DNA of 60,000 bases, from assembly GCA_949358305.1 (NCBI GenBank), contig OX442314.1, forward strand, positions 56,989,369 through 57,049,368, written 5' to 3'. The first letter of the stretch is position 1. Each line of letters starts with the position of its first letter. The notes under the pieces were generated by a model. It made no database searches, had not been told where the DNA came from, and saw nothing but the letters and a program-made list of their open reading frames with translations. The DNA comes from Strigamia acuminata. Its lineage: Eukaryota; Arthropoda; Chilopoda; Geophilomorpha; Linotaeniidae. The translations under genes were made by a program, and so were the position numbers. This document shows positions 1 to 9,946 of the stretch, in pieces.

Positions 1-345
1 GTAGTTATCAATGTTCACAATAGGTGGCGCTGTTTAACAAACGCGCGTAATTCAAACTCGATAAAACTAAAAATAGTGTGATAAATAATTATTTAGACAC
101 GGTGAATAAAATATAACTATTTTATTCGATATAAATTAAGTATTATTTACTTGACAAGTTGATTCTATCGAATCAATATTTACATTACTTACCTGTTGAA
201 GGGAACCAATTGGACCCTTCCTGCCCCCAACTGGGCCCATCTGGACATAGTCATATATTAGGTCCGGACTAGTGACCCACGAATCCGCCGATTCGTACGC
301 TGATTGGCTGTCGCCAATCTAGTAGTTCTACAGAACTATATAAGC
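1..345 (+). promoter_or_regulatory. Hairpin-rich segment with TATA box, possible LTR promoter
   Basis: No gene is visible. Several perfect inverted repeats sit in a row: ACGAATC/GATTCGT (279-285 with 290-296), GATTGGC/GCCAATC (302-308 with 313-319) and TAGTTC/GAACTA (323-328 with 333-338). The last runs into a TATATAA box at 337-343. Tandem hairpins just upstream of a TATA box resemble the LTR hairpin arrays at 8.2 and 55.8 kb, so this may be the U3 part of a plus-strand LTR entering from outside the window. No LTR ends were found. I see nothing identifiable in 346-480. Confidence 0.3.
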
Positions 346-479
346 TCCAGTTTCTCACCCACTAACCCCCCTGGCTTGATAACTGAACTTGTATATTGTC
401 TGTAGTTGAATTGTTATCGTTTGATTTCATTATTCTCTATCGACACATCAGGCCACCTCAGCTCTCCACAGTTAGTATT

Positions 480-1735
480 CATTACTATTTGTTATTGCTG
501 TTGTAGGGCTATTTCGGGAAGGCTAACTCCGGTAATAGACATGCATTCGCATGAAATGGCCCCGTAACGTTAGCCAGCTGTTCTACGGGACAGTAGGACT
601 TCGTACGGTGGCTTAATATAACGGTCGTATACAGTACGACCTTGCTAAATGAAAGTAGGTCCCTCAGCTAACTGGCCACAGTCCGCTGCAGGATGGTTGT
701 TGTAAACAGCCCACGCAGGTTCCCGTCTTTTTACGATTGGTCCTTCCGCTCGTTAAAAGTCGGTAAAGGCTTAATGCACAGGTGACACGCCGGGTTGGTA
801 GCCCGTGAGTAATGTCTTCAAGATGTTGCGAGAAACAACTACCTGGATAATGGTAATCCAACGGCAGTGGCCGATTAATATTTTACCCGGTGCTCGATCA
901 TTGGATCCCGCCATCGTAAGGCATGCTGGCGGATGGAGGTGTCAAAACCTCCCGCGATGGTTCTCTCGACCGTCGTGACGGTCCCCGCCCCATCGTACCC
1001 TCCGGGTTAGTAACCCGTGAACAGGAGTTGAACAACACTGTGCTAAACAAATTACTCGGGCATTGGTAATCCTGTATTGGCAATATCTTTTAAACCCGGT
1101 AAGTCCATAGAAATGTTTACCTGGTGGTTGGTACCACCGATAGCGAGTTAAAGCACACAATTAAATACTCGGCGCCTGATCACGAGATCTTGTCGTCGTA
1201 AGGCATGCTGGCGGATGGAGTCTCAACAACTCCCGCGACGTTCTCTCAATTGTCGTGACGGTCCCCGCCCAATTAATATTTATATAACAATTCATTTGTT
1301 GTATTATTTTAATTACTTCATTTTATTCATTTGAAACAATGGAATATTCTGCCGAATATTCCTGTTTATGCGTAGGACTCTTCGCATATTTAGATAATCG
1401 ATGCTACGGACCAAATACGTCTCCGTAGCGATATTTGTGACGATGCCGCAAGTCAGCCGTATCCCTCTGGCTTCGCCCGGATCCTCAACCAGTTGATGCC
1501 GCCCGTTTACACGCGTCAAGAACCTATTATTGTTATTATTCAGTAATAAATATGTCATGTCACACTAAAACTGTAAGTTATTTCTACTTGATCACATATT
1601 CATGTTTGTAAGGGCTCCCGTAGCTTATCTCGGTTAGGTTGTTGCTAATCCTAGCAACGTCTTGTATAAACCGAATTATCTATTTCCAAAGGACTAATAA
1701 ATTAGCCCAAAAGTAGAATCGTCACATGTTTTCCA
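480..1735 (+). repeat. Unclassified 1.2 kb interspersed repeat, copy 1
   Basis: This segment is a diverged copy, in the opposite orientation, of 38165-39420. Shared landmarks are GTCGTAAGGCATGCTGGCGG, the hairpin GGTTGGTACC, GGATCCTCAACCAGT and a 3' end AAAAGTAGAATCGTCACA. It holds two tandem modules (about 780-990 and 1000-1271), each starting with a CCGGGTT/AACCCG-type hairpin and ending GTCCCCGCCC. Copy 2 carries one such module. No reverse transcriptase or transposase is visible, so the class is unknown; a structured 3' region of a non-LTR or Penelope-like element is a guess. It ends inside a gag-like ORF (1746-2140), suggesting insertion there. Confidence 0.55.
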
Positions 1736-1745
1736 TAACAATTTA

Positions 1746-2140
1746 TTGTTGGGTCAACAGCTCTGTAAGTGTATCGATCTTCATTCTGTACGACCGAATC
1801 AAAATAGTTGCTTGATCTAAACGATTGGTTAGATTGTTGTGATCAACAACGATTGTAGCTTTTTGTTGCTTTGCAACAACATGCTTTTTCTTCTAATTCT
1901 ACAATATGGTTGGCCACCTGTAACAGTGTTTCTTCCCATACTGTGTAATTTTGCATTTCTTCAATCCTCAGATTAAAAATGTTACAAGTTGTCTCAAGCA
2001 TCGCTTGATCCAGTGTTTTGACTTTGTTATGAGACATAGTTTCAATATTTGTCAAGTTTGTAGAAGAATTATCTAATTCTGTTGTGTTTAGCTCAGTTTC
2101 CCGTGCGAATCTTGTACTTGAAGGAGAGTTCCACATGTTT
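1746..2140 (-). pseudogene. Gag-like coding fragment, copy 1
   Basis: An open frame from 2136 to 1843 encodes a helical segment with the core NYTVWEETLLQVANHIVELE. Beyond a frame break it continues as a piece resembling TLTELLTQQ. The same order recurs on the minus strand at 4260-4470 (TYAIWEDTLLVVANHVVEL, then TLTDLLAQQ), where it is followed by a protease-like remnant. The pairing suggests the N-terminal Gag region of a retroelement. It is cut at 1735-1745 by the end of the 1.2 kb repeat. The family could not be named. Confidence 0.35.
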
Positions 2141-2755
2141 CTAATATCTCTCGTAACTGGTATTTACAGAAATATGTCAAAAAGCAGGACCGCAGCAAAC
2201 AAAGTGGACGATGGAGATTAAGTCAGAAACCAATTGAAGCCTAGTAGATTTGGGAAGAGAAGCCATTTATGGGGGAGGGATTAGTGATGTCACTTCCTTC
2301 CCTGTTCTCCCATTGGTAGTAAATCAGAAGCAATTTCAAGAATTAAATTCCCAGAATCCCAAAAATTGAGAATTTTCAAAATTCCAGTTTTTCTTGAAAA
2401 TTCGATTGTTTCCAGATTTTCCACATGTTTTTCCATTGTTTTCAGGTCGCCATCTTTGATTTTTCAACAAAAATTAAAGGTTTTGACCAAATAAATGCCA
2501 AAATTTCTCCAATTCTGAATAAAAACAACATTTTTTGAAAACAAAAGTGAATTCTTCGTTTGGAACTAGAAGTTCAGAAGACAGAATAGTATTCGCAAGA
2601 GAGTTCAAAAATCCTCGACGGGCCCACAATTGTGAGTCTTCAGATGGACACCACGTGGTCAGGGTAGGGCCACGAGGCGCTGGACGCAACACTTGATGAA
2701 TTATACCACGAAATACACGGAGACACAATGTAGTTTTGGTTATTGGCTTTATTAG
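2141..2755. other. No recognisable gene
   Basis: An 84-codon minus-strand ORF (2474-2728) has no recognisable motif and sits in A/T-rich sequence. Nothing else was identified in this stretch. Confidence 0.3.
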
Positions 2756-2772
2756 TGGTCTAGGGGTATGAT
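2756..2772 (+). other. tRNA-Pro D-arm-like fragment
   Basis: TGGTCTAGGGGTATGAT matches the D-arm region (Pol III box A) of eukaryotic tRNA-Pro as I know it. The anticodon and T arms do not follow, so this is not a tRNA gene; it may be a tRNA-derived SINE head or a chance or LTR-related match. The same GTCTAGGGG core occurs in the LTRs of this window. Confidence 0.3.
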
Positions 2773-2952
2773 GCTGTGTCCCATAGTGTATTTCCCTAGT
2801 GCGACGGTTCCTTCAAACCATCCCTAATCAGACCGCGTGGCACGGCCGCCATTGGCCGCCATGACACGCGTGGTCGGAAATTGGTTTGGCGCAACTGGAC
2901 GCTCAGGACCCGGCGGGCGACAGCGTCGCCACGCCGATTGTTTGGGTTATCT

Positions 2953-3249
2953 TCACAGCCAGTTCGGAGGTGGTTGCAACGCGATCGTGCGCCTTGCTGG
3001 CATTTGAACAACTCTCTGGTCCCTACGGGGCCCAACCACTTCTGGAAGGGGCGACTTCCAGGGCCCGATCCTGCCGACCAAAATATTTTGTAAAATTCCA
3101 CTGTATACGGCAGCATCGTCATCTGAAATTGTAGCTAGTGCAGATATTGCTGATGGATTGGAATTTATTTGCGCCTTCTTCACTGGTGATGACCCTCGTA
3201 CGTTGCCACATTTGGATGATGATGATTCGTATTTTCGTTTATATGCCAA
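2953..3249 (-). CDS. Unrecognised ORF
   Basis: A 98-residue open frame starts MAYKRKYESSSSKCG, which looks like a basic, serine-rich N-terminus. The second half is proline/arginine-rich and overlaps GC-rich sequence with open frames on both strands. It lies downstream of the decayed protease (3315-3740) on the same strand, so it may be part of the same retroelement remnant. No family was recognised. Confidence 0.2.
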   Translation of the reverse strand: MAYKRKYESSSSKCGNVRGSSPVKKAQINSNPSAISALATISDDDAAVYSGILQNILVGRIGPWKSPLPEVVGPRRDQRVVQMPARRTIALQPPPNWL

Positions 3250-3314
3250 TTTAGATTTAGTTGAGGAAAATCAAGTTTCGCTCACAATATCTTCAGGAAG
3301 TTGAGTATCAAAGT

Positions 3315-3740
3315 TTAGCTCACTATCATAAGTTTGTGCATTTTGCGACATTTTAAAATGCACAACAATTTCCAATGCTGCATGAACAATTGTGTTATCA
3401 AGTTAAGAACAATATCATTTTCTATTATCCAAGAGCAGGCTAATAAAATAAATTTAGAAGCTGATGAGAGCACTGTAAATGTCACCGGAAGTTTACCACC
3501 TCGCCACTTAAATGGTACAGTGATGGTTCCAATTGGACGTATTGGTCGATCACCAGTTTGCACTACGCTATTTCCTAAAAATGGAGTCATGCAACTGAGA
3601 AGGTCCAATTTTTTAAGCATTTCACCGCTGATGTATCTATGGGTTGCCCATTGCCCATTGTCCATTCAAAGTTGCTTTGATGTAAGGCATGGGACAAACA
3701 TTTCTTCTCGTTCTCAATGCAACGTTGACTTGGTCAATCT
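3315..3740 (-). pseudogene. Retropepsin-like aspartic protease remnant
   Basis: In minus-strand order there are: a PYIKATLNGQ strand, a degenerate active-site segment (DNG where DTG or DSG is expected, then ATH), helix ISGEMLKKLDLL, and a second lobe PIRPIGTITVPF followed by FTVL and ILLACSWI. The last corresponds to the usual ILLG-x-W-L motif of gypsy-type proteases. A small tandem duplication, CAATGGG CAATGGG, disrupts the active-site region and shifts the frame. It lies downstream of a gag-like remnant, as in gag-pro order. Inactive. Confidence 0.45.
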
Positions 3741-3779
3741 CTGGTTCTGAAGAGAAAATTATGCGAGGATGTGGTCTTC

Positions 3780-4470
3780 TTGGTTTTCGAATTTCTTCAA
3801 AGACTCTTTAGTGGCTGATGAGAACCAAGTTCCCGGTTTGCCTTTAAAGAATTTTAACAGGAGTTTCTTGAGCACCTGATTGATGAAAGGCTCTGCAAAA
3901 GCTAGAGTAGGTCTGTGAGGAAAGCTTTAGCCTTCGTTCTTTTGCAGTGAAAAGGCTTTAACCCAATCGCGTTCATGCCTTTGCTCAGGTCAACCGCATT
4001 TTTTGGCTTTGAATCTCCCAATGGATTGTCCACTTCCTGGTCAATGGGGTTACCCCATGCCAGAAGCGTTGGATCAGGAGAAGTTGACTTTGGTGTTACG
4101 CCTGGCGTCTTACCATTTGTCATTGTTACTAGGTTTCGAGCTGCGACCAACAAAATTGCTTGGGCAACAGTCGCCAGTTTGCCAGCGGCTGCTCGCTTGT
4201 CACATTCTCCATTACTGCCTTCTGTTGGGCCAACAGGTCCGTCAGAGTTTTGATCGTCATTGGATGCGATCAAATGGCAATTGTTGCTTGATCGAGGCGG
4301 CTGTTTAGACCATCGATGTCAGCTTTGAATTCAGTTGTCTGCTGCTGCGCAGCTTCAACTTTGTGTCATAGCTCCACCACATGGTTGGCCACCACAAGAA
4401 GAGTGTCCTCCCATATGGCGTAGGTTGTGATGTTTTCAATCTTTAGATAGAAAATCTCACAAGTTGGAGT
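3780..4470 (-). pseudogene. Gag-like coding fragment, copy 2
   Basis: Homologous to 1746-2140 at its N-terminal part and extending further, through a 123-codon open frame (3902-4273) to a basic segment near 3790. Stops and frameshifts break it several times. Order and strand with the protease remnant (3315-3740) suggest one decayed gag-pro unit of a gypsy-like element. No CCHC knuckle was seen. Confidence 0.35.
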
Positions 4471-4539
4471 GTCCTAATTCGAACCTGATGCTCCAGAATG
4501 TGTGCTCGATTGGCTCAAAAAATGGAGTTACACCAAATA

Positions 4540-4592
4540 ATTTCACCAATTCGAAATAAATAATTGGAACTCGCTCTGTCGACTTAACCACG
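4540..4592. repeat. Short dispersed repeat (TTGGAACTCGCTCT type)
   Basis: TTGGAACTCGCTCTGTCGAC followed by TTAACCACGA matches 16121-16157 (and 28630-28666) with few differences. It may be the edge of an old LTR; no second boundary was found. Confidence 0.35.
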
Positions 4593-4594
4593 AT

Positions 4595-5245
4595 TTATAA
4601 TAATGAGCCTTGCGACCTAGATTCCCAAATATCGCTGTGGCTCGTGTAGTATTTTTTGTAATAGTCAGCAAGTTCATTTAATCTTTTATTTTTTTTTATC
4701 GAGATTAATTCATGATTAAATGCATATTGCATTCTTTTAAATGCTCCCTTATCCGTTTGTTGCAGAAGGCACCAAAGAACTTTATAAACCATCATATAGT
4801 TCTTCTTGATTCTTCACATGTCAAAATTTGGACTTTCAAAAACTTTAATCCACACATTGTAAAATGAATTATCAATATCTGACATAAAAGTTTTTACCTT
4901 AACTTCAATCCTACACTCTTTAATTTTTTGAAAGCTTTCTCATTCATGTCATCAAAAACTAAAATTGTTGTCATTTGTTCCATGTGTTGAATCCATCCAC
5001 ATAATATTGTTTACAATTTTTTTTTTAACAATTCTTGTTGCGCTTAATTCATTAGCACCAACAAAGTCATCTTTTTGCAGAGGAATACTCTGTATTCTCA
5101 TCTTCACGACATGACACGTTTTAAAGCAAGCCACCAAACGGATTTCCTCTTCACAAAGATTGGAGGAACCTGTAAGCGCCAGATACGACCCAACCAAATA
5201 TCGTAGTAATGACTTCCAATGTAAAGCGTAGCCGCTTCCTGCCAT
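4595..5245 (-). pseudogene. MULE-like transposase remnant
   Basis: The reading frame ending at 4952 contains IMWMDSTHGTNDNNFSF, which matches the start of the MULE/ZSWIM-type DDE domain (MDSTHGTN-x-Y/F-x-F). A second open frame (4595-4795) contains NHELISIKKNKRLNELADYY followed by a basic tail, which fits the C-terminal helical region downstream of the catalytic core in such proteins. The central core is missing and the frames are discontinuous. Assignment rests on these two motifs only. Confidence 0.4.
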
Positions 5246-5359
5246 TTATGAAAACCTTCCACCAAATGGGTAATTTAAGTACATGTAGAAATGTCCACGA
5301 CACGTTTTCGGTTTGATCTTTTCAATGCGCCAATCAAAACACTTTAATTCCTTTATATC

Positions 5360-5470
5360 GTCCAATTTTGTGTCTCCTCTCCTCAATGCGTTCCATTTTC
5401 TGTCATTGCCTGTCTGCAAACAGAATTTCCCCTTGTACGTTCAATGGCCTAGAAATAGCATTAGTTTCAT
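5360..5470 (-). pseudogene. Helitron Rep fragment (short)
   Basis: About 105 bp match 53890-53995, which leads into a Helitron Rep/HUH ORF. On the minus strand it reads through the conserved segment for the phrase LQTGNDRKWNALR. The rest of the Rep domain is absent here. Confidence 0.45.
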
Positions 5471-5519
5471 TCATTTCAATTTTTTTTTAAAAATTTTGAT
5501 ACTATTCCCATGTGATTAG

Positions 5520-5976
5520 CCATGCGTCAAACAGTCTTGACTGCCCGGTATGCTGAACCGTTTGCTCGGTAATAGCAGCAAGCTGTTTGGACGCTGACCC
5601 ATCTGGTCTGCCAAGTCTGCAGCTATTCTGTAATCTGGTGGTAGAACGCAACGCCTTTACAGAATAGCGATGCTGTTATGTGTTAAGGGCCAGCACGCAC
5701 CCGGGCATTTGAAACGCACTGGCAGCAGTGGCTTTGCTCATTGGTCCACCCACACCGACTACAAACATTGGAGTGTTTGGATCCCGTCACCTGGTTGTGG
5801 CGTCCTCGCCCACAAAGCAGCAGCGCCGCCTAAAATTCTCAACGTAATGGTCTATTTTGCCGATACAACAACATCCCACCCGGCCCTTCGTACGACGTTC
5901 TTTACGGAGGCCAATATCCACCACTTGGTGATCTTGGATCAGCTCTATTGGATGTTACGATCTGCACGCATGCAGA
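5520..5976. other. No recognisable gene
   Basis: A 104-codon plus-strand ORF (5670-5984) and its antisense are open but unrecognised. A perfect 8-bp hairpin GATCTGCA-CGCA-TGCAGATC (5959-5978) lies exactly at the left edge of repeat copy A. Confidence 0.3.
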
Positions 5977-7425
5977 TCGTGTAGGTGTAGGTGCTATGCA
6001 GCAAAGCTAACGCGGGTCCACGTAATTATTTGTCAATGATACGTAAATTCATCAATTTATTAATTCATTAAATTCATTGCGAATTTTTTAAAATTCTTAC
6101 GTAATCTTCACAGAATTTCTCTGGAAATAACAGATATTTCCTCAGATTTTCTCTGGAAATAACCAATTTTATTTTGATTTCTTGTAGTTACTTCTTGATT
6201 TTGCTGAATAGTTTGTTTACTATTGCGTAGTTTTCTGGGTTGCCGATTTGCTTTTACGTCAGGTTTTCTAAAGACCGAGTTTATCTGACATGAGCGAAAC
6301 GAAAAGGTGATTCGTGTGTGCTCCCGATCAAACCCAAGACGATCAGGACTTTGATCTTAGACAAGAATATTTATTGCGAATTGTTTCTAATAATTTAATT
6401 TTTGCACTTCATATATTATCTGTCGAAAAGCTTGAATCCAAAAGATTTGTCGGTTTGCATCGGGATTGTTTCTATATTCAGAAACTCGTGTTTTCCGTAA
6501 TGTGAACCCCGTATACACATTCATCACAATGGAGGCACGGCGCGGAGGAACGTGAGTTTTCGTCGCTTTCTCGAACGGTTATTTCATTAATTTGTATCGC
6601 TTTTATTCAATTACAGTGCGAGCATTTTTATTACCGATGCTTTTCTGATTTAAATCTGTCTGACCATTTTCGTATTTTAAAGAATTTTGAAGTACAAAAC
6701 GTCAAAATTTACATACCGGTCGTTTCCTTCTGTTGTTTTTTAAAAAAAATGGCTCTAAAATTGATTTAAATTTGATTTATTCGTTTTCTACATTATCGTC
6801 GTCAATTGGGTAAATGTATTCAAATTAATTTGTTCAAATTTATTTAATTTCAAGCCTTTTGCATTGGCAGATGTTCAATCAAGGAATTGTATGGCACAAT
6901 TTTATTATTTTCTTTTTCAATTTTCCAGGCCGTTGCCGCCGCCATTGTGGAATTTGTAGTCAGCCGCGTGGGCGTAATTTGATAATTTGATTCGTTTCAT
7001 TGAAGATGTTTTGTTTCGTGAATTGGGGGCAGGAAATCCAACTCTCTACCGCCTCGTGGTTGCCCCTGGGCCACTGGTCAGTTATTCCAGTGGTGCTGAA
7101 TGAGAGCTCTGGTCTAGTGTTTTGAATTTGAATTTTATCCTTTGGTATTGTTAGCCTGCATTCCCGTTTGTGGATGTAGCGTTTACCAAATCCATGATAT
7201 TGCTGTTGTAAGACCGTGAAGCAATTTTAACATGGTATCCATCAATATCTAAACACTTAGCGATTAACAGTTGCTCCACTTAATTAAACATCAATTAATT
7301 AAGTTGCGGTGAAAGGATGAATATTTTAAACATTTTTATCTTTTCACATTCCTTTTCTCACCAACAGGAATGTTATTTAAGGCGAAAAATATTAGATAGG
7401 TGTATATTTAAATATTCGCATTCGG
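5977..7425. repeat. Dispersed repeat copy A (deletion derivative)
   Basis: It starts GTGTAGGTGTAGGTGCTATG, as does copy B (16312 and 28821), and ends near 7425 where similarity to copies B (35067-35885) and C (44283-44630) stops. The part around 7018-7130 (GTGAATTGGGGGCAGG and onward) equals the 3' end of the coding region of the cysteine-rich gene at 40970-42353. Copy A therefore looks like an internally deleted, non-autonomous form of the element carrying that gene. Terminal inverted repeats were not found. Confidence 0.55.
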
Positions 7426-7439
7426 ACTCTATCTCGTTT

Positions 7440-8166
7440 TCAACTGTATTTGGTCTCGTTTTTCGATTCAGCTGTTTCACACATGTTGTTATTGAATCTT
7501 GTAGGTTTCACTGTCGCTCTTCTGAGTGGGGTATCCACAATAATGCCCTGGTCACTTGATTGATTCTTTTCGGCAGGTAATGCAAACGCCAGTTCAATTT
7601 CCTCTTCCCTTGGGGAATTGAATAACTGTCGTCCACCTTGGCTCGTTGTTAGAAGTATTTGAGTTAACATTTCTTTGTTTTGGCCTAATTCAGCCTTAAT
7701 GAGGGCAACATTAGAAAAAACAGAGTTCAACAAAGTGATCAGAGTCAGATTTGTTTCCTTTTAATTCCTTTATCTCTCGACTTCCTGATCTGATTGTGCA
7801 ACCAGATGAAGAGTGTCCGGCCCTTATCCCTCTGCGCGAGTATAACTCTACGCCTTGCTGTTGTCATCGACAAGTGAAGGAACTAGTCGAGAATTCTGGC
7901 GTAGTAATCGGTCGGGGCCGTCGCTGGAGATGACGACGCTGTGCCCGACGGAACCACGGCTTCCGCTGCCGTCTCCACTCGCTTTGGTATCATTATGGGC
8001 GGCTTCGAACTCGTTCGGTCGACGGGCAGGACTGGTGGCGTTCGATAAAGCAAACGTCTTGGCTCGAGTCCGGTTGCGTCGGCGTCCGTTGCGTTTCGGT
8101 CGGCAAGGTCGATTGGGCCCCAGTCGTCGTGACTTGAGGCGCCCGGAGACGTCTCACGGGGCTCGT
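7440..8166 (-). pseudogene. 3' exons of an unrecognised gene
   Basis: Reading down the minus strand there is a low-complexity, Ser/Asp/Ala-rich stretch (8166 to about 7860), then, after stops, an open frame (7733-7440) with helical segment LNSVFSNVALIKAELGQNKE and then REEEIELAFALP. That arrangement resembles the region before the acidic motif of DUF4806-type arthropod proteins, but the match is weak. When the solo LTR and one target duplication (1,067 bp) are discounted, this frame is in phase with the exon at 9238-9497. The two are probably parts of one gene. Confidence 0.3.
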
Positions 8167-8170
8167 CGGT

Positions 8171-9233
8171 TGCGGCGATCCGGGTTTTTACTTATTAAAT
8201 TATATAAATTCAATAAGCAATCGTCGTAGAGATGCCGTACAGGACTTCTACTCTGTGGCCAAATGTTTGTCTAGGGAAATGATTTTACACAGAGTAAAGG
8301 AAAAATTAGATAGTTTTAATCGTTCAAAATACAAAGGAGGTATTATTTAAAATGTTTGGGGTCGATCTGGCTTCTTCTTCAAATGTACACTCACAGTTGA
8401 CCGTTGGCTCCAAGATGGCGTCGACGGCGTCGTGTGAGCGCGGGATTTTAGCGGAGTAAACTCAACGCTAAAATACGTTGCTAAATATTCTAAAATCCTC
8501 GCGGAGCAAGCTCAACACGAGAATACGTCTTGCACACAGCGGTTCGATTATTACGGAGCAAGCTCGACGTAACAATCGGTCTTTACACAAATCGCTTTGT
8601 GGAGTTAAACTCGACACAAAGCCTTCAAACTAACAGAGTAAACTCGATGTTAGTTTCACACAGAAATGGCTTAAATTACACGTAGTAATTCAAGCTAGAA
8701 AGTTGCTATTCCGTACAGTGGGTACAGACCAGCGATGAAACTCAATTCGTCCAAGAATCACAGATCACACTTTGCAGTTTTGGCAGAAGTTTGACACGAT
8801 TGTGAACAGTTTGGAGGTGGAATCAAGAGTGCGGGAAGAGTGGGCCAAAACCGTTTGGCTCACTCCTAAATCTGCTCAGCAAAGCTGCGCAGATGACGAG
8901 TTGCATGAAGATCACACACGGCCGCCTTCGGGTCGTGTGCAACAATCGAGCCGGGCACGCGCGAGGGGAAGGGATGCTCCGCCCAGGCACACGCCTAGCA
9001 GCATCATCAAAGCAATGCACGCTGCAGCGCGATTGGTTGACGCTGTTGCTGGGCCAAAACTTGCTGCAAAACACAATATTATTTGGGTAATATTGTGTCC
9101 TGTTTTATATTTTATTAATGTATGTTTTATTTCAATTTACATTGAAACAAAACATATAAGCTTGTTGAATATGTTTATAAGACAATTTGGAAATATGGTG
9201 CGCACTCAAATAGGAATATTTGAGGTCACCACA
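8171..9233 (-). mobile_element. Solo LTR of a gypsy-type element (1,063 bp)
   Basis: Bounded by TGCGGCGATCC (8171) and GGTCACCACA (9233), i.e. TGTGGTGACC...GCA on the minus strand. A 4-bp target duplication CGGT lies at 8167-8170 and 9234-9237. The terminus GGTCACCACA is shared with the gypsy LTRs (46747, 52729) and the solo LTR ending at 56885. It contains GTCTAGGG (8269-8276) and an array of hairpins. It splits a coding exon: the ORF 9445-9206 runs out of the exon into LTR sequence. Confidence 0.8.
8250..8690. promoter_or_regulatory. Tandem hairpin array with conserved GAGTAAACTC loops
   Basis: Hairpins: ACTCTGTG/CACAGAGT (8250-8257, 8288-8295); ATTTTAGC/GCTAAAAT (8445-8452, 8467-8474) with loop GGAGTAAACTCAAC; a bulged stem TATTC..TCG/CGAGAATA (8486-8525) with GGAGCAAGCTCAA; GATTATTACG/CGTAACAATC (8546-8555, 8568-8577, one mismatch) with GAGCAAGCTCGA; GCTTTGTG/CACAAAGC (8594-8601, 8615-8622) with GAGTTAAACTCGA; AAACTAAC/GTTAGTTT (8627-8634, 8649-8656) with AGAGTAAACTCGAT; AATTAC/GTAATT (8674-8690). 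Stems differ while loops are conserved. Role unknown; it lies inside the solo LTR. Confidence 0.7.
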
Positions 9234-9237
9234 CGGT

Positions 9238-9735
9238 TGAATGACGACCGTCGGTGCTGTTTCGGGGCGGCCAAAATGTCACCTTCCGTTATCACCACGG
9301 GCTCATTATTTTCAAATTCCGTCTCCATCGTCTCCATCGCCGTGGACGGATTTACATTTATTGCTGGGATTACAGCCGTCGATCCCATTAATTCCGTGGA
9401 TTCCGCTGCATCCACCTGCTTAACCGAACCGACCACTGCCGCCATGGGTTGGGGGAACAGACGCTGCTGTTCTATGGCTTTGATTTGTGATTCAACTAAA
9501 TAGGAAAAGAAAAAAAAACGTAAATTTCAGAATACATAAATTTTAATAAAAGATCAACGAATCTCCTGATCAGCAATCACATGTTCGCCTAAACTAACAG
9601 CTATAACCAAAGAACAAATAAGATGATTAAAAATAAAAAAAAATTGTAATATTAACATACCTTCATCATTCTCTCTGGTCAGCGTCTGTAGTTCATTTTT
9701 CGTTTCCTCAAGCGCCTTTTTGGTCGACTGAATGT
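9238..9735 (-). pseudogene. Two exons of an unrecognised coiled-coil gene
   Basis: Exon 9661-9735 (acceptor TTCCAG, donor GTATGT) encodes a charged coiled-coil segment, KKALEETKNELQTLTREN. A 163-bp intron follows, then exon 9497-9238 (acceptor TATTTAG) reading ESQIKAIEQQRLFPQP and a Ser/Thr/Glu-rich region containing ESTELMGSTAVIP and ITEGDILAAPKQ. The phases agree (75-nt exon, 1-nt overhang). The solo LTR cuts the exon after the SSFN residues. A related exon occurs at 35890-36126 (MESTEVIPL ... IDGDRMTSPRWRSLNR). Upstream exons may be those at 12.0-12.25 kb; the Tc1 element would then lie in the intervening intron. Confidence 0.5.
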
Positions 9736-9946
9736 CTGGAACAAATAAAAATAAATTAATTTAAAAAAAATTTGCATTAGAAAATAAAAAATTAAAAAAA
9801 ACTTATAACAAGTGGTGCTTTACGCTTCTGGCATAAGGCCTATTTATATGTTGCTCTCAACCTTTTTTGGATTGTAAACTTTCATTTTTTTCTGAAGAAA
9901 GAGGTGAATTGATAAAACAATACGCAAATAACAATTATAAAATGTA

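Noticed and set aside
2756-2785. tRNA-Pro gene
   Set aside because: Only the D-arm segment matches; no anticodon or T arm follows.
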